Origin: Pleomorphomonas oryzae DSM 16300
Lineage (GTDB): Bacteria > Pseudomonadota > Alphaproteobacteria > Rhizobiales > Pleomorphomonadaceae
Assembly: GCF_000422965.1 (NCBI RefSeq)
Contig: NZ_AUHB01000004.1
Span: forward strand, 124,001-188,000
Reading direction: 5' to 3'
DNA length: 64,000 nucleotides
Under the pieces are notes generated by a model. The model had not been told where the DNA came from and searched no databases. It saw only the letters and a program-made list of their open reading frames with translations. Below, one piece after another: positions 56,580-64,000 of this stretch (positions are counted from its first letter, which is position 1; the number at the start of each line of letters is the position of its first letter). Made by a program: the position numbers and the translations under genes.

Positions 56580-57161
56580 TTGACCCATGAGCATTCAACG
56601 CTGTTTGACCACCCGGAGGGCTACGGCTCGGTCAGTCGTGCCCTTCATTGGTTGATGGCCCTGCTGTTTGCCTGGCAATTTCTCTCGGCCATGCTGCATG
56701 CCATCGATCGCGAAATGCCGGTAACCCGCTTCTTCTGGTCCTGGCACATGTCGGTCGGCTTCCTGTTGCTGATAGCGGTCATTTTGCGCGGCGTCTGGGC
56801 GCTCATCAATCTCGGCAACCGGCCTGCCCATGCTACCGGCTTTCTCGGCACCGCTGCCCGTCTGGGACACGTTGCACTTTACGTTCTGATGGCGGCTGTG
56901 CCGCTGCTGGCTACACTCAGGGCCTACGGCAGCGGCCGCGGTCTGTCGGCCTTCGGTATCCAGATATTTGCCGGCAGTGGCGACCGAATCCCGGCGTTGG
57001 TGGAGCCGGCCAACATTGCGCATGGCTTCCTCGGCTGGGCCTTGCTCGTCCTCGTGGCGGGTCACGTCACCATGGCACTGACCCATGCCTTTCTCTGGCG
57101 TGAGGACACCCTGACGCGCATGCTGCGCGGCCGTCCGGCTCCGGCCGCTCGGGCTGACTGA
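56580..57161 (+). CDS. Cytochrome b561-type membrane protein
   Basis: A 193-residue di-haem cytochrome b561 (prokaryotic CybB type). Four hydrophobic helices are visible and heme-ligand histidines fit RALHWLMALLFAWQ (helix 1), FWSWHMSVGFLLLI (helix 2), and later AHGFLGWALLVLVAGHVTMALTH. It transfers electrons in the membrane from quinol, perhaps to superoxide. The start is TTG 56580 with GGAG 7 bases upstream; no in-frame ATG is nearby. It is convergent with the sugar importer ATPase gene, with 6 bases between stops. Confidence 0.9.
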   Translation: MTHEHSTLFDHPEGYGSVSRALHWLMALLFAWQFLSAMLHAIDREMPVTRFFWSWHMSVGFLLLIAVILRGVWALINLGNRPAHATGFLGTAARLGHVALYVLMAAVPLLATLRAYGSGRGLSAFGIQIFAGSGDRIPALVEPANIAHGFLGWALLVLVAGHVTMALTHAFLWREDTLTRMLRGRPAPAARAD

Positions 57162-57167
57162 AGACAG

Positions 57168-58241
57168 TCAACCGCTTATCCGGTCGCCGGTTGCCTTGTC
57201 GAACAGGTGGAACGCACCGGAGGCCGGTTGCAACGCGACGGTATCGCCCGGCGTAGGCCGAAGGTGCTTGTCCATGATGCGAACGATCAGCTCGCCGGCT
57301 GTGGTTTCCACGTGGACATAGTATTCGGCCCCAAGCGCCTCGACCAGCCGGATGCGTCCGGCAAGCCCAGGAGCGCCGGTTTCGGCGATGCGGATATCCT
57401 CAGGGCGGACGCCGAGCAACAGCACGCCATCGTGTCCTGACGGACGCGGACCGAGGTCCAGGCTGCCGAAAGCCGGGTCCTGCTCTCCATCAAGCTCGAC
57501 CAGGTTCATCTTCGGTGAGCCAAGGAAGCGGGCGACGAATAGATTGGCCGGCCGGTCGTAGAGTTCTTCCGGCCGTCCGACCTGCATCAGGTTGCGAGGG
57601 TGGCCGTCCTTCAGCGGCGCGAACACCGCGATGCGGTCGCCCATGGTCATCGCCTCGGTCTGGTCGTGCGTCACATAGATCATGGTGGCGCTGATACGCT
57701 CGCGAAGACGCATGATCTCGCCGCGCATGGAGACGCGAAGATCGGCGTCGAGGTTGGAGAGCGGCTCATCGAACAGGAAGACTTGGGGATGGCGGACGAT
57801 CGCCCGCCCCAGGGCAACGCGCTGGCGCTGGCCACCGGACAACTGGGCAGGACGTCGATCGAGATAGGAGCCGAGGTCGAGGATATCGGCCGCCTCCCTC
57901 ACCCGCTCGGCAATCTCGGCAGCGGACCGCCCGGCCATTTTCAGCGGGAAGCCGATATTGCCGGCCACAGTCATGTGCGGATAGAGCGCGTAGCTCTGGA
58001 ACACCATGGCGACGTTGCGATCCGACGGCGCGAGCCCTGCCATGGAACGCCCTCCGATCTGAATATCGCCCGATGTCACCTCCTCAAGGCCAGCGATCAT
58101 CCGGAGCGCCGTTGATTTGCCGCAGCCGGACGGCCCGACGAAGACAATGAACTCGCCATCATCGACCTTGAGGTCGAGGCCGGCAATCACCCCAACCTTG
58201 CCGAAGGACTTGGTGACGGACTTGAATTCGATCTCGGCCAT
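57168..58241 (-). CDS. CUT1 ABC importer ATP-binding protein (UgpC/MsmK-like)
   Basis: A 357-residue ATPase of carbohydrate-uptake family 1. Walker A is GPSGCGKST, signature LSGGQRQRV, Walker B VFLFDEPLSNLDADL, and the switch histidine is in YVTHDQTEAMT. The C-terminal TOBE/OB domain, seen in VLLLGVRPEDIRIAE, matches regulatory ATPases of this group. It is the last gene of the amino-sugar module, 38 bases after permease 2. Confidence 0.94.
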   Translation of the reverse strand: MAEIEFKSVTKSFGKVGVIAGLDLKVDDGEFIVFVGPSGCGKSTALRMIAGLEEVTSGDIQIGGRSMAGLAPSDRNVAMVFQSYALYPHMTVAGNIGFPLKMAGRSAAEIAERVREAADILDLGSYLDRRPAQLSGGQRQRVALGRAIVRHPQVFLFDEPLSNLDADLRVSMRGEIMRLRERISATMIYVTHDQTEAMTMGDRIAVFAPLKDGHPRNLMQVGRPEELYDRPANLFVARFLGSPKMNLVELDGEQDPAFGSLDLGPRPSGHDGVLLLGVRPEDIRIAETGAPGLAGRIRLVEALGAEYYVHVETTAGELIVRIMDKHLRPTPGDTVALQPASGAFHLFDKATGDRISG

Positions 58242-58279
58242 GGTCGTTTTCCCGGAATTCGAAGCGGTGAAGCGTGGGA

Positions 58280-59113
58280 TCAGCCCTTGACGGCGCCGGC
58301 GGTCATCGACCGGCCGATCTGGCGGTACATCAACAGGCCGAGGATGAGGGGCGGCAGCGTCGCCAGGATCATCACGGCGGCGGCGACACCCCAGCGCACG
58401 CCACCACCGGACGCGGCGAAGAAGAAGGAGGCGCCGACCGACACCGGCGTTGCGTTGTTGGTGGTCAGCATCAGCCCGAACAGGAACTCGTTCCAGGAGT
58501 AGATGAAGGCCAGCACCGAGGAGGCTGCGACGACATTGAGCGACATCGGCGCCACCACATAGACGAGCAGCCGCAACGTTCCGGCGCCATCGACACGTCC
58601 CGCTTCCTCGATCTCCAGCGGCAGATCGGCAATCGACGAGGCGAATAGCACCAGCACCAGCGGCACGTTGACGAGACAGAGAATGAGGGCGAGGCCGAAC
58701 CGGGTGTCGAGCAGGCCGACCTGCTGGAACATCAGGTAGATCGGGATGGCGAAGATGATCAGCGGCACTGCCCGAAGATTGACGGCGAGCGGCAACAACC
58801 AACTGCGCCCCACCCCGAAGCGGGCCATGGCATAGGCGGCAGGAAAAGCCAGGAAAATGGCGAGCGCCGAGCCGATCAGCGAGGCGACGAGGCTGTTCAT
58901 CAGGAAATGCAGGATGTCGAAACGATCGGCCATGGCGAAGACGGCCGCATAGTTGTCGAGCGTCGGCGCTTCGATCACCAGCGAAGCGTTGGTCATGATC
59001 TCCGCCTCGCTCTTCAGCGAGGTCACCAGCGTGGCAATCACCGGGAAGTTCAGGACAATGACGGCCACGGCGAACACCAGCCAGCGCAGGGTGTTGACGA
59101 GGGACTTCCTCAT
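58280..59113 (-). CDS. CUT1 ABC importer permease 2
   Basis: A 277-residue permease of the MalG/UgpE type, with about six transmembrane helices. The conserved EAA-like cytoplasmic loop is LPLEIEEAGRVDGAGTLRLL. Its start ATG overlaps the stop of the upstream permease gene by four bases. It pairs with permease 1 to form the channel of a carbohydrate importer. The specific sugar is suggested by the NanE-NanK gene of the same operon. Confidence 0.92.
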   Translation of the reverse strand: MRKSLVNTLRWLVFAVAVIVLNFPVIATLVTSLKSEAEIMTNASLVIEAPTLDNYAAVFAMADRFDILHFLMNSLVASLIGSALAIFLAFPAAYAMARFGVGRSWLLPLAVNLRAVPLIIFAIPIYLMFQQVGLLDTRFGLALILCLVNVPLVLVLFASSIADLPLEIEEAGRVDGAGTLRLLVYVVAPMSLNVVAASSVLAFIYSWNEFLFGLMLTTNNATPVSVGASFFFAASGGGVRWGVAAAVMILATLPPLILGLLMYRQIGRSMTAGAVKG

Positions 59114-59979
59114 AGCGGCGCCTTTCTGGCGGTCAGCCCGTTGATCACCCACAGCACCATGAAGGAAGCGACGAGCAGCAGCATCGAGGCGGCGACAGCG
59201 AGGCCGATATCGCCGACCTTGAAGAAGGCCTGATAGATGTAAATGCTCATCGAGGTGGTCGAGCCACCGGCGCCCGGTCCGACCAGAGTGTAAAGGTTGT
59301 CGAACACCCGGAAGCTATCGATAAAGCGCAGAAAGAAAGTGATGCCGATGGCCGGCAGCATCAGCGGCAGGTCGATGTTGAGAAACAGCCGCCGGCCACG
59401 CGCGCCATCAAGCGATGCCGCCTCGCGAATATCCGGCGACACCGCCGCGTAGGACGAATGCAGGATCAGCAGGGCGAACGGGGTCCATTGCAGCGTCTCG
59501 ACGGTGACCAGCGTGGTGAACGCCCAGTCGCGGCCGAGGAAGGCCGGAAAATCGCCGTACCACTCGAGAAGATAATAAGGCACCGCGCCGACGAATTCGT
59601 GCAGGATCAGCCGATACATCAGGCCGACCAGCGCCGGTGCCACCATCATCGGCAGCATCAACAGGGCGATCAGCCAGGGGCGCTTGGCAAACAGCGGGGC
59701 CAGAAACACCGCGAGGCCGAGACCGGCCACCACCTGGATGACAGCGACGATCAACCCGAAGCGCAACGAGAACCAGGCGGCCGCCCAGAACTCGGGATCG
59801 GCAATCGCCTTGGCGTAGTTGGAAAAGCCAGTCAGCTCGGGCGCCCGGATGTTCTCAAAGCCGACGTGCGAGATCGAGTAGATGATGTCGAGAACGAGCG
59901 GGAACCCCAGGAGGGCGATCAGGAAGGCCGTGAGCGGGGCGATCAGAAGGCGCCCCTCGAAACGGGAAGTCCGCGGCAT
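59110..59979 (-). CDS. CUT1 ABC importer permease 1
   Basis: A 289-residue permease of the MalF/UgpA type with six hydrophobic helices. The EAA-like loop reads DIREAASLDGARGRRLFLNIDLPLM. I chose ATG 59979 as start because the preceding part of the open frame is Pro/Arg-rich and not family-like. It follows the binding-protein gene by 162 bases, which include a perfect hairpin, and overlaps permease 2 by four bases. Confidence 0.92.
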   Translation of the reverse strand: MPRTSRFEGRLLIAPLTAFLIALLGFPLVLDIIYSISHVGFENIRAPELTGFSNYAKAIADPEFWAAAWFSLRFGLIVAVIQVVAGLGLAVFLAPLFAKRPWLIALLMLPMMVAPALVGLMYRLILHEFVGAVPYYLLEWYGDFPAFLGRDWAFTTLVTVETLQWTPFALLILHSSYAAVSPDIREAASLDGARGRRLFLNIDLPLMLPAIGITFFLRFIDSFRVFDNLYTLVGPGAGGSTTSMSIYIYQAFFKVGDIGLAVAASMLLLVASFMVLWVINGLTARKAPL

Positions 59980-60109
59980 ACGGGTCTCGTCCTCGGATGA
60001 TCGACAACATTGAAAAGGCACCCGCGCGCCGGCCGGGGGGATCGGCGCGCGGGATGGCGGCACGGCGTTGCTGGCTCAACTAATCTACCGCAATCCGCCA
60101 CGGGTGGAC

Positions 60110-60132
60110 CAGCGACGGTCAGGCCGTCGCTG
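60110..60132. other. Hairpin after the binding-protein gene of the amino-sugar operon
   Basis: CAGCGACGG / CCGTCGCTG, perfect 9-bp stem with a TCAGG loop, 10 bases past the stop codon of the binding-protein gene. No T-tract follows. Like the hairpin at 22411-22435, it probably raises binding-protein mRNA over downstream genes. Confidence 0.5.
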
Positions 60133-60141
60133 TCCCGATGA

Positions 60142-61461
60142 TCAAGGCTTCAAGAGATCGGCCATGCCGGTCTTGGCCGCGGCAAGCGCCTCGTCGAGCG
60201 ACTTGCCGCCAGACCAGTAGGCCGTGAATTCCTTGGCCTGCAGCTCATAGACCTGCAACGCCTTGGCGGCCGTACCGCCATGCATGACGAAGCCATAGGA
60301 ACCCGCATACTGACCCAGCTTGACAAGGTCGGGCCGCTCGGTGCTGACCTTGGCCACCACCGCATCGCTGAGGGCCGGCGAGCCGCCTGCCTTGGCGTAG
60401 ATCACCATGGCGTCGGGCGTGCCCAGCCAGTTCAGGAACTTGACGGCGCCTTCCTTGTTCTTGGAGGCCTTGTTGATGCCGAGACCAAGGCCGTGAATGT
60501 GGGTGAAACGTCCCTCCGGCCCAGCGGGCGGCGCCACGGTGCCGATCTTGCCGGCAACAGCCGGTGTCTTGTCCTTGTTGTCGAGGTCGCCGAAGGCGGC
60601 GTTCCACTGCAGCATGGTGGCTGCCTGGCCGGCACCAAAGGCGGCGTTGGCCTCGGCAAACTCGTAGGTCGTGGAATCCTTGGGCGAAGTGCCCTCGTCA
60701 TAGAGCTTCTTGTAGATATCGAGCGCCGTGCGATAGGCGGGGCTGTCGACGGTGATCTCACCCTTGTCATTCATCCAGTCGCCGCCTTGGGCGCGGGCCG
60801 TCGACTGCCAGACCATCATGTTGAACAGCAGATTCTTCATCTGAAGGACCGTGCCGTAGCGGGTCGGGCTGTCGGAGTTGATCGACTTGGTGAAGAACAG
60901 CGCCATCGCCATCCAGTCTTCCCAGGTCCAGGCGTCGGGATCCTTGGGCTCCAGCTTCTTGCCGAGATATTTCTCGGAGATTTCGCCGTACTTGGCCTTC
61001 CAGTCGGCGTCGGCGAGCAGCTTTTCGACGAGGTCCTTACGGTAGTACATGAAGTGCAGCGACAGGTCGGTCGGGATACCATACTGCTTGCCGTCATACT
61101 GCATGGTCGCCAGCACCTTCTCGGGGAAGGTCGCCTTGGAGGCGTCCGGCAGGGTGATCGGATCCATGAACGGCGCATAGCGGCCGAGCGCGTAGGTAGC
61201 GAGCAGGTTGACGTCGAAATCCGTCGAGCCGGCAGCCAGATCGGCGGCCAGCTTGTCGAAGAAGCCATCCCGATTGAAGAAAATCAGCTTCACCTTGTCG
61301 GCATCGGTGGCCGTGGCGTTGTAAGCATCGGCCGCCTTGCGCAGGCCGGCTTCCTCCGGCCCGCCCGGCCATCCGAGCACGGTCACCTCGGCCATGGCGC
61401 CGGTTACCCCAAGCGCCGCGAACAGAGCAGCGCTGGTCAGAAGAGTGTTCAGTCGCGTCAT
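60142..61461 (-). CDS. CUT1 ABC importer substrate-binding protein
   Basis: A 439-residue extracellular solute-binding protein family 1 protein. The signal peptide is LNTLLTSAALFAALGVTGAMA. The mature domain begins EVTVLGWPGGPEEAGLRKAA and contains MVWQSTARAQGGDWMND and AAMLQ-like WNAAFGDLDN ligand-region segments typical of this family. It lies 17 bases after the NanE-NanK gene. The likely ligand is an amino sugar or sialic acid degradation product, inferred only from context. AGGGG precedes the ATG. Confidence 0.92.
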   Translation of the reverse strand: MTRLNTLLTSAALFAALGVTGAMAEVTVLGWPGGPEEAGLRKAADAYNATATDADKVKLIFFNRDGFFDKLAADLAAGSTDFDVNLLATYALGRYAPFMDPITLPDASKATFPEKVLATMQYDGKQYGIPTDLSLHFMYYRKDLVEKLLADADWKAKYGEISEKYLGKKLEPKDPDAWTWEDWMAMALFFTKSINSDSPTRYGTVLQMKNLLFNMMVWQSTARAQGGDWMNDKGEITVDSPAYRTALDIYKKLYDEGTSPKDSTTYEFAEANAAFGAGQAATMLQWNAAFGDLDNKDKTPAVAGKIGTVAPPAGPEGRFTHIHGLGLGINKASKNKEGAVKFLNWLGTPDAMVIYAKAGGSPALSDAVVAKVSTERPDLVKLGQYAGSYGFVMHGGTAAKALQVYELQAKEFTAYWSGGKSLDEALAAAKTGMADLLKP

Positions 61462-61478
61462 TTGTGTCCCCTTGGATT

Positions 61479-63002
61479 TTATAATGTGCGACGGGCGAGA
61501 TCGGCGGCGCCGATCACGCCAGCGGATTTTCCGAGAGCCGCGGCGCGGATCTCGGGCTTCAGGTGTGGCGACAGATGCGCCAGTCGGGCTTCAAGGCGTT
61601 CGCGATAGCCATCGGCCAGGCCGACGCCACCGCCCAAGACCATGACGGCCGGATCGAACAGCAGTTGCAGGTTCTGGAAGAGCCGGGCGACCACATCGAC
61701 CGAGCGGTCGAGCACGGCGCACGCCCAGGCCTCGCCATGGGCAGCGGCGGCAAAGACGGCCGGTGCATCGACAGGATGGCCAAGGGCCGCGGCGGCGTCG
61801 GCCAGAAAGCGGCCACTCGCCAGCGTCTCGATCGGAACGCCGGTGGATTCCTGAACAAGGCCGACCGAGCCGGCGACACCCCCACGACCGGTGAGCAACT
61901 TGCCGTCGATGACGGCGCCGCCACCGATACCCGTGGAAACGGTGATGAACAGAAGATCGCGGCCGGCGCCGGCACCGAAACGATATTCGCCCCACGCGGC
62001 GGCCTGCGCGTCGTTATGCAACGTCACGGGCTGACCGAGCCGGCTCGCCAGTGCGTCAGCCAGTGGATAACCTGTGGATACCGGCAGGGTGCCCGGATTG
62101 AGCGCCGACCAGCGACCGCCATTCACCACACCGGTAACGGCGCCGCCGATAGCGCCATAGCGACCCTTCCACGGAGCGGCCAGCTCGGCGATGGCGTCGC
62201 ACCACGCGTCGGGATCAAGGTGACGATCGGTCGTCCGTTCGCTCACCTCGATGACGCGCTCGCCAGCGACGAGCGCCACCAGCGTCTTGGTACCACCCAG
62301 ATCGAAAGCGAGCGTCGGCTGGGACGAGGCGGCGCGCGCCGCCGCGATGGCATCGGCGAACCAATGGGTAATGTGTTCAGGACGGGTGATGGCCGAACCG
62401 ACCACGACACCGTGGGCGCCGAGCCGGATCGCCTCTGCCGCCTGTTCCGGTACGCGGATGCGGCCCTCGGCGATCACCGGCCGTCCGAGCCGGACGGCGG
62501 CAGCAAGCAAAGCAAAGTCAGGATCGGACGGCTCCGGCCCGCCGGTATAGCCGGACATGGTGGTGCCAACGACATCGACACCGAGCGCCACCGCTGCCTT
62601 CGCTTCGTCAATATTCGAGATATCGGCCATGGCGAGCTTGCCATGGGCATGCACCGCCTTGCAGAGCTCGGCAACGGCGATGGGTCGAACCCGGTCGGTC
62701 GCGTCGAAGGCGATGATGTCGGCCCCCGCCTCGGCGAGCGCCGCAATGTCTTCGAGAAAGGGCGTAATCCGGATGGGCGACGAATCGAGATCGCGCTTGA
62801 TCAGGCCGATGATCGGCGCGTCGGTCGCCGCCCTTACCGCCTTGAGATTGGCAATGCCTTCGATGCGAAGGCCGCGACCACCGGAGGCCAGCGCGGCCAG
62901 CGCGAAACCAACCACCTGATCGGGATGATCGAGTGGCCCTTCCGGCACCGGCTGGCAGGAGACAACGAGCGATGAAGCGAAGCGCTTGAGACAGTCGGAC
63001 AC
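61479..63002 (-). CDS. nanEK: Fused N-acetylmannosamine-6-phosphate 2-epimerase / ROK kinase (NanE-NanK)
   Basis: A fusion of about 507 residues. Residues 1 to about 225 form a NanE TIM barrel (SLVVSCQPVPEGPLDHPDQV, IIGLIKRDLDSSPIRITPFL, MADISN, SGYTGG), which converts ManNAc-6-P to GlcNAc-6-P. The second half is a ROK sugar kinase (AFDLGGTKTLVAL, LHNDAQAAAWGEYRFG, TVSTGIGGGAVIDG), presumably for ManNAc. The ROK zinc motif GHx(9-11)CxCGxxGCxE is absent: the segment reads AGSVGLVQESTGVPIETLASG. I chose GTG 63002 with GAGGA 4 bases upstream; the frame is open 19 codons further. It heads the importer operon. Confidence 0.9.
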   Translation of the reverse strand: MSDCLKRFASSLVVSCQPVPEGPLDHPDQVVGFALAALASGGRGLRIEGIANLKAVRAATDAPIIGLIKRDLDSSPIRITPFLEDIAALAEAGADIIAFDATDRVRPIAVAELCKAVHAHGKLAMADISNIDEAKAAVALGVDVVGTTMSGYTGGPEPSDPDFALLAAAVRLGRPVIAEGRIRVPEQAAEAIRLGAHGVVVGSAITRPEHITHWFADAIAAARAASSQPTLAFDLGGTKTLVALVAGERVIEVSERTTDRHLDPDAWCDAIAELAAPWKGRYGAIGGAVTGVVNGGRWSALNPGTLPVSTGYPLADALASRLGQPVTLHNDAQAAAWGEYRFGAGAGRDLLFITVSTGIGGGAVIDGKLLTGRGGVAGSVGLVQESTGVPIETLASGRFLADAAAALGHPVDAPAVFAAAAHGEAWACAVLDRSVDVVARLFQNLQLLFDPAVMVLGGGVGLADGYRERLEARLAHLSPHLKPEIRAAALGKSAGVIGAADLARRTL

Positions 63003-63047
63003 GGTTTCCTCGCTGCTGTTCACTGAGATAGTGGTAGCAGCGTAGAG

Positions 63048-63097
63048 ACCAGTCAGCAACCAGTTTGGACTAAAGGCCTATAATTTGCTCAACTGGT
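63048..63097. promoter_or_regulatory. Three ACTGGT half-sites upstream of nanEK
   Basis: ACCAGT at 63048-63053 and 63059-63064 and ACTGGT at 63092-63097 lie between the GntR gene and nanEK. ACTGGTCT is the half-site of amino-sugar GntR regulators such as Streptomyces DasR (known family knowledge). They also form an ACCAGTT/AACTGGT inverted pair with a 25-base spacer. Likely operators of the adjacent GntR protein. Confidence 0.5.
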
Positions 63098-63107
63098 ATC
63101 TAAGTGA

Positions 63108-63881
63108 TCACATCGCCTCCTGCGCGCGCAGCTCGACCAGGAAGTCGTAGCGCTCGCCGCAGTAGTAGGTGCGCGTGAATTCCACGGGCGTACCGTCGGC
63201 GGTGAAGCAGCGGCGTTCGGCGACCAGCAGCGGTGCGCCGATCTCAAGGTGAAGCAGGCGGCCATCCTCGGCGCCGGCCACCGCCGCCCGCAGGCGCTGC
63301 AACGCCCTGACCGGCCGGCGATGCCGCTCGGCGAGCACGTCGTAGAGCGAGCCGGTGACCACTTCGGGATCGTCCAGCACGTCGGCTGGCACGACAGCGT
63401 GTTCGATGGCCATCGGCATGCCGTCACCGGTCCTGAGGCGCTTCAGGCGGCAGACGCGGGCGCCCATCGACAGATGCAGCGCCATGATCTCGGCCGGGGA
63501 AGCAGGCCCTACCTCGCGGCTGATCCAGATCATGCCCGGTTCGATGCCGCGCGAGCGCATATCCTCGGAAAACGAGGTGAGCGCCGACAGCGGCTTTTCG
63601 ACTCGCTCGGCAACGGCGGTGCGCGCACCATGGCGGCGAATCAGCACGCCGTCGCCGACCAGCGCTTCGATCGCCTTGCGCACCGAGGTACGCGAAACGT
63701 CGATCTCATCGGCAAAATCCCTCTCACCCGGCAGGACATCGCCGGTGCCGAGCACGCCCTCGGTGATTGCCTGCCTGAGCGCCGCCGCGAGGTCACGATA
63801 GATGACGCCGCTCGAATGCCGACCGAGGGCACTGCGGAGAAACAGGATGAGAGGAGATTGGCTCGGCTGAAGGTCTGACAT
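63108..63881 (-). CDS. GntR-family (HutC/UTRA) transcriptional regulator
   Basis: A 257-residue regulator. The N-terminal winged helix reads IYRDLAAALRQAITEGVLGTGDVLPGERDFADEIDVSRTSVRKAIEALVGDGVL (cited here in parts: IYRDLAAALRQAI, LPGERDFADEI, SRTSVRKAIEAL). The C-terminal UTRA effector domain includes CRLKRLRTGDGMPMAIEH and EFTRTYYCGERYDFLVELR. UTRA regulators of this type often sense amino-sugar phosphates. ATG 63881 is chosen because the longer frame upstream is untypical. It lies upstream of nanEK on the same strand, with three half-sites for such regulators in the gap between them. Confidence 0.92.
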   Translation of the reverse strand: MSDLQPSQSPLILFLRSALGRHSSGVIYRDLAAALRQAITEGVLGTGDVLPGERDFADEIDVSRTSVRKAIEALVGDGVLIRRHGARTAVAERVEKPLSALTSFSEDMRSRGIEPGMIWISREVGPASPAEIMALHLSMGARVCRLKRLRTGDGMPMAIEHAVVPADVLDDPEVVTGSLYDVLAERHRRPVRALQRLRAAVAGAEDGRLLHLEIGAPLLVAERRCFTADGTPVEFTRTYYCGERYDFLVELRAQEAM

Positions 63882-64000
63882 GATCGACGGGTCATCGCGA
63901 TGAGGTCCGCCCGATGTAGCAGCTTGCAGCCGAAAGAGAAACACGGCGCCTCATCAGCGGCCCATCCCCGCCCAACAATAGCCACGGGCACCGATCACGG

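Overview
The window looks like chromosomal sequence from a GC-rich alphaproteobacterium, most likely of the order Hyphomicrobiales (Rhizobiales). Supporting signs are an F1 operon in the order atpH-A-G-D-C without the Fo genes, aerobic cobaltochelatase genes cobS-cobT, a block of Suv3-like helicase, S4 protein, ferredoxin FdxA and CarD, an aroK-aroB-CorC block next to xerD, and general-stress (EcfG-type) promoter motifs. The genus cannot be fixed from the sequence alone. No phage, transposon, CRISPR array or rRNA was seen. One tRNA, tRNA-Arg(CCU), is present.

Layout. 1-7025: a sugar uptake module controlled by a LacI-type regulator (cupin isomerase, lacI, DUF4432 mutarotase-like protein, ribose-type ABC importer) with two matching operators. 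7164-12033: leuC, a 41-codon ORF, leuB, beta-carbonic anhydrase, pyridoxal kinase. 12126-19750: priA and atpHAGDC. 19793-28080: a deoxyribose module (DeoR regulator, deoC, ABC importer with two permeases, DUF4432 protein, DeoK-type kinase). 28333-32946: small stress membrane protein, tRNA-Arg, SNase-like protein, M48 lipoprotein protease, pirin, an exported unknown. 33056-37977: carD, fdxA, S4 protein, Suv3-like helicase. 37978-38590: a non-coding stretch with a very dense cluster of GANTC sites. 38591-46897: DUF3108, rpmB, queuosine-precursor transporter, Rsm22, phytase-like esterase, cobT, cobS, J-domain protein, BolA. 47003-52479: CorC-type protein, aroB, aroK, small membrane protein, xerD, accA. 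52712-57161: L,D-transpeptidase lipoprotein, GNAT, ppa, msrB, small membrane protein, cytochrome b561. 57168-63881: an amino-sugar module (CUT1 ABC importer, fused NanE-NanK enzyme, GntR/UTRA regulator).

Functionally the window mixes core metabolism and maintenance with three separate carbohydrate scavenging modules. Each module has its own local regulator and recognisable operator-like repeats. In the deoxyribose module the pathway can be followed from uptake through anomer interconversion and phosphorylation to aldol cleavage by DeoC. The amino-sugar module would convert N-acetylmannosamine to GlcNAc-6-phosphate, with later steps elsewhere. The sugar of the first module is unknown.

The observations I would check first are the GANTC cluster upstream of the helicase gene, three GGAAC-N16/17-CGTT promoters in intergenic DNA, the zinc-site-less ROK domain of the NanE-NanK fusion, the altered Walker B in the deoxyribose importer ATPase, and the possibly leaderless 41-codon ORF upstream of leuC.
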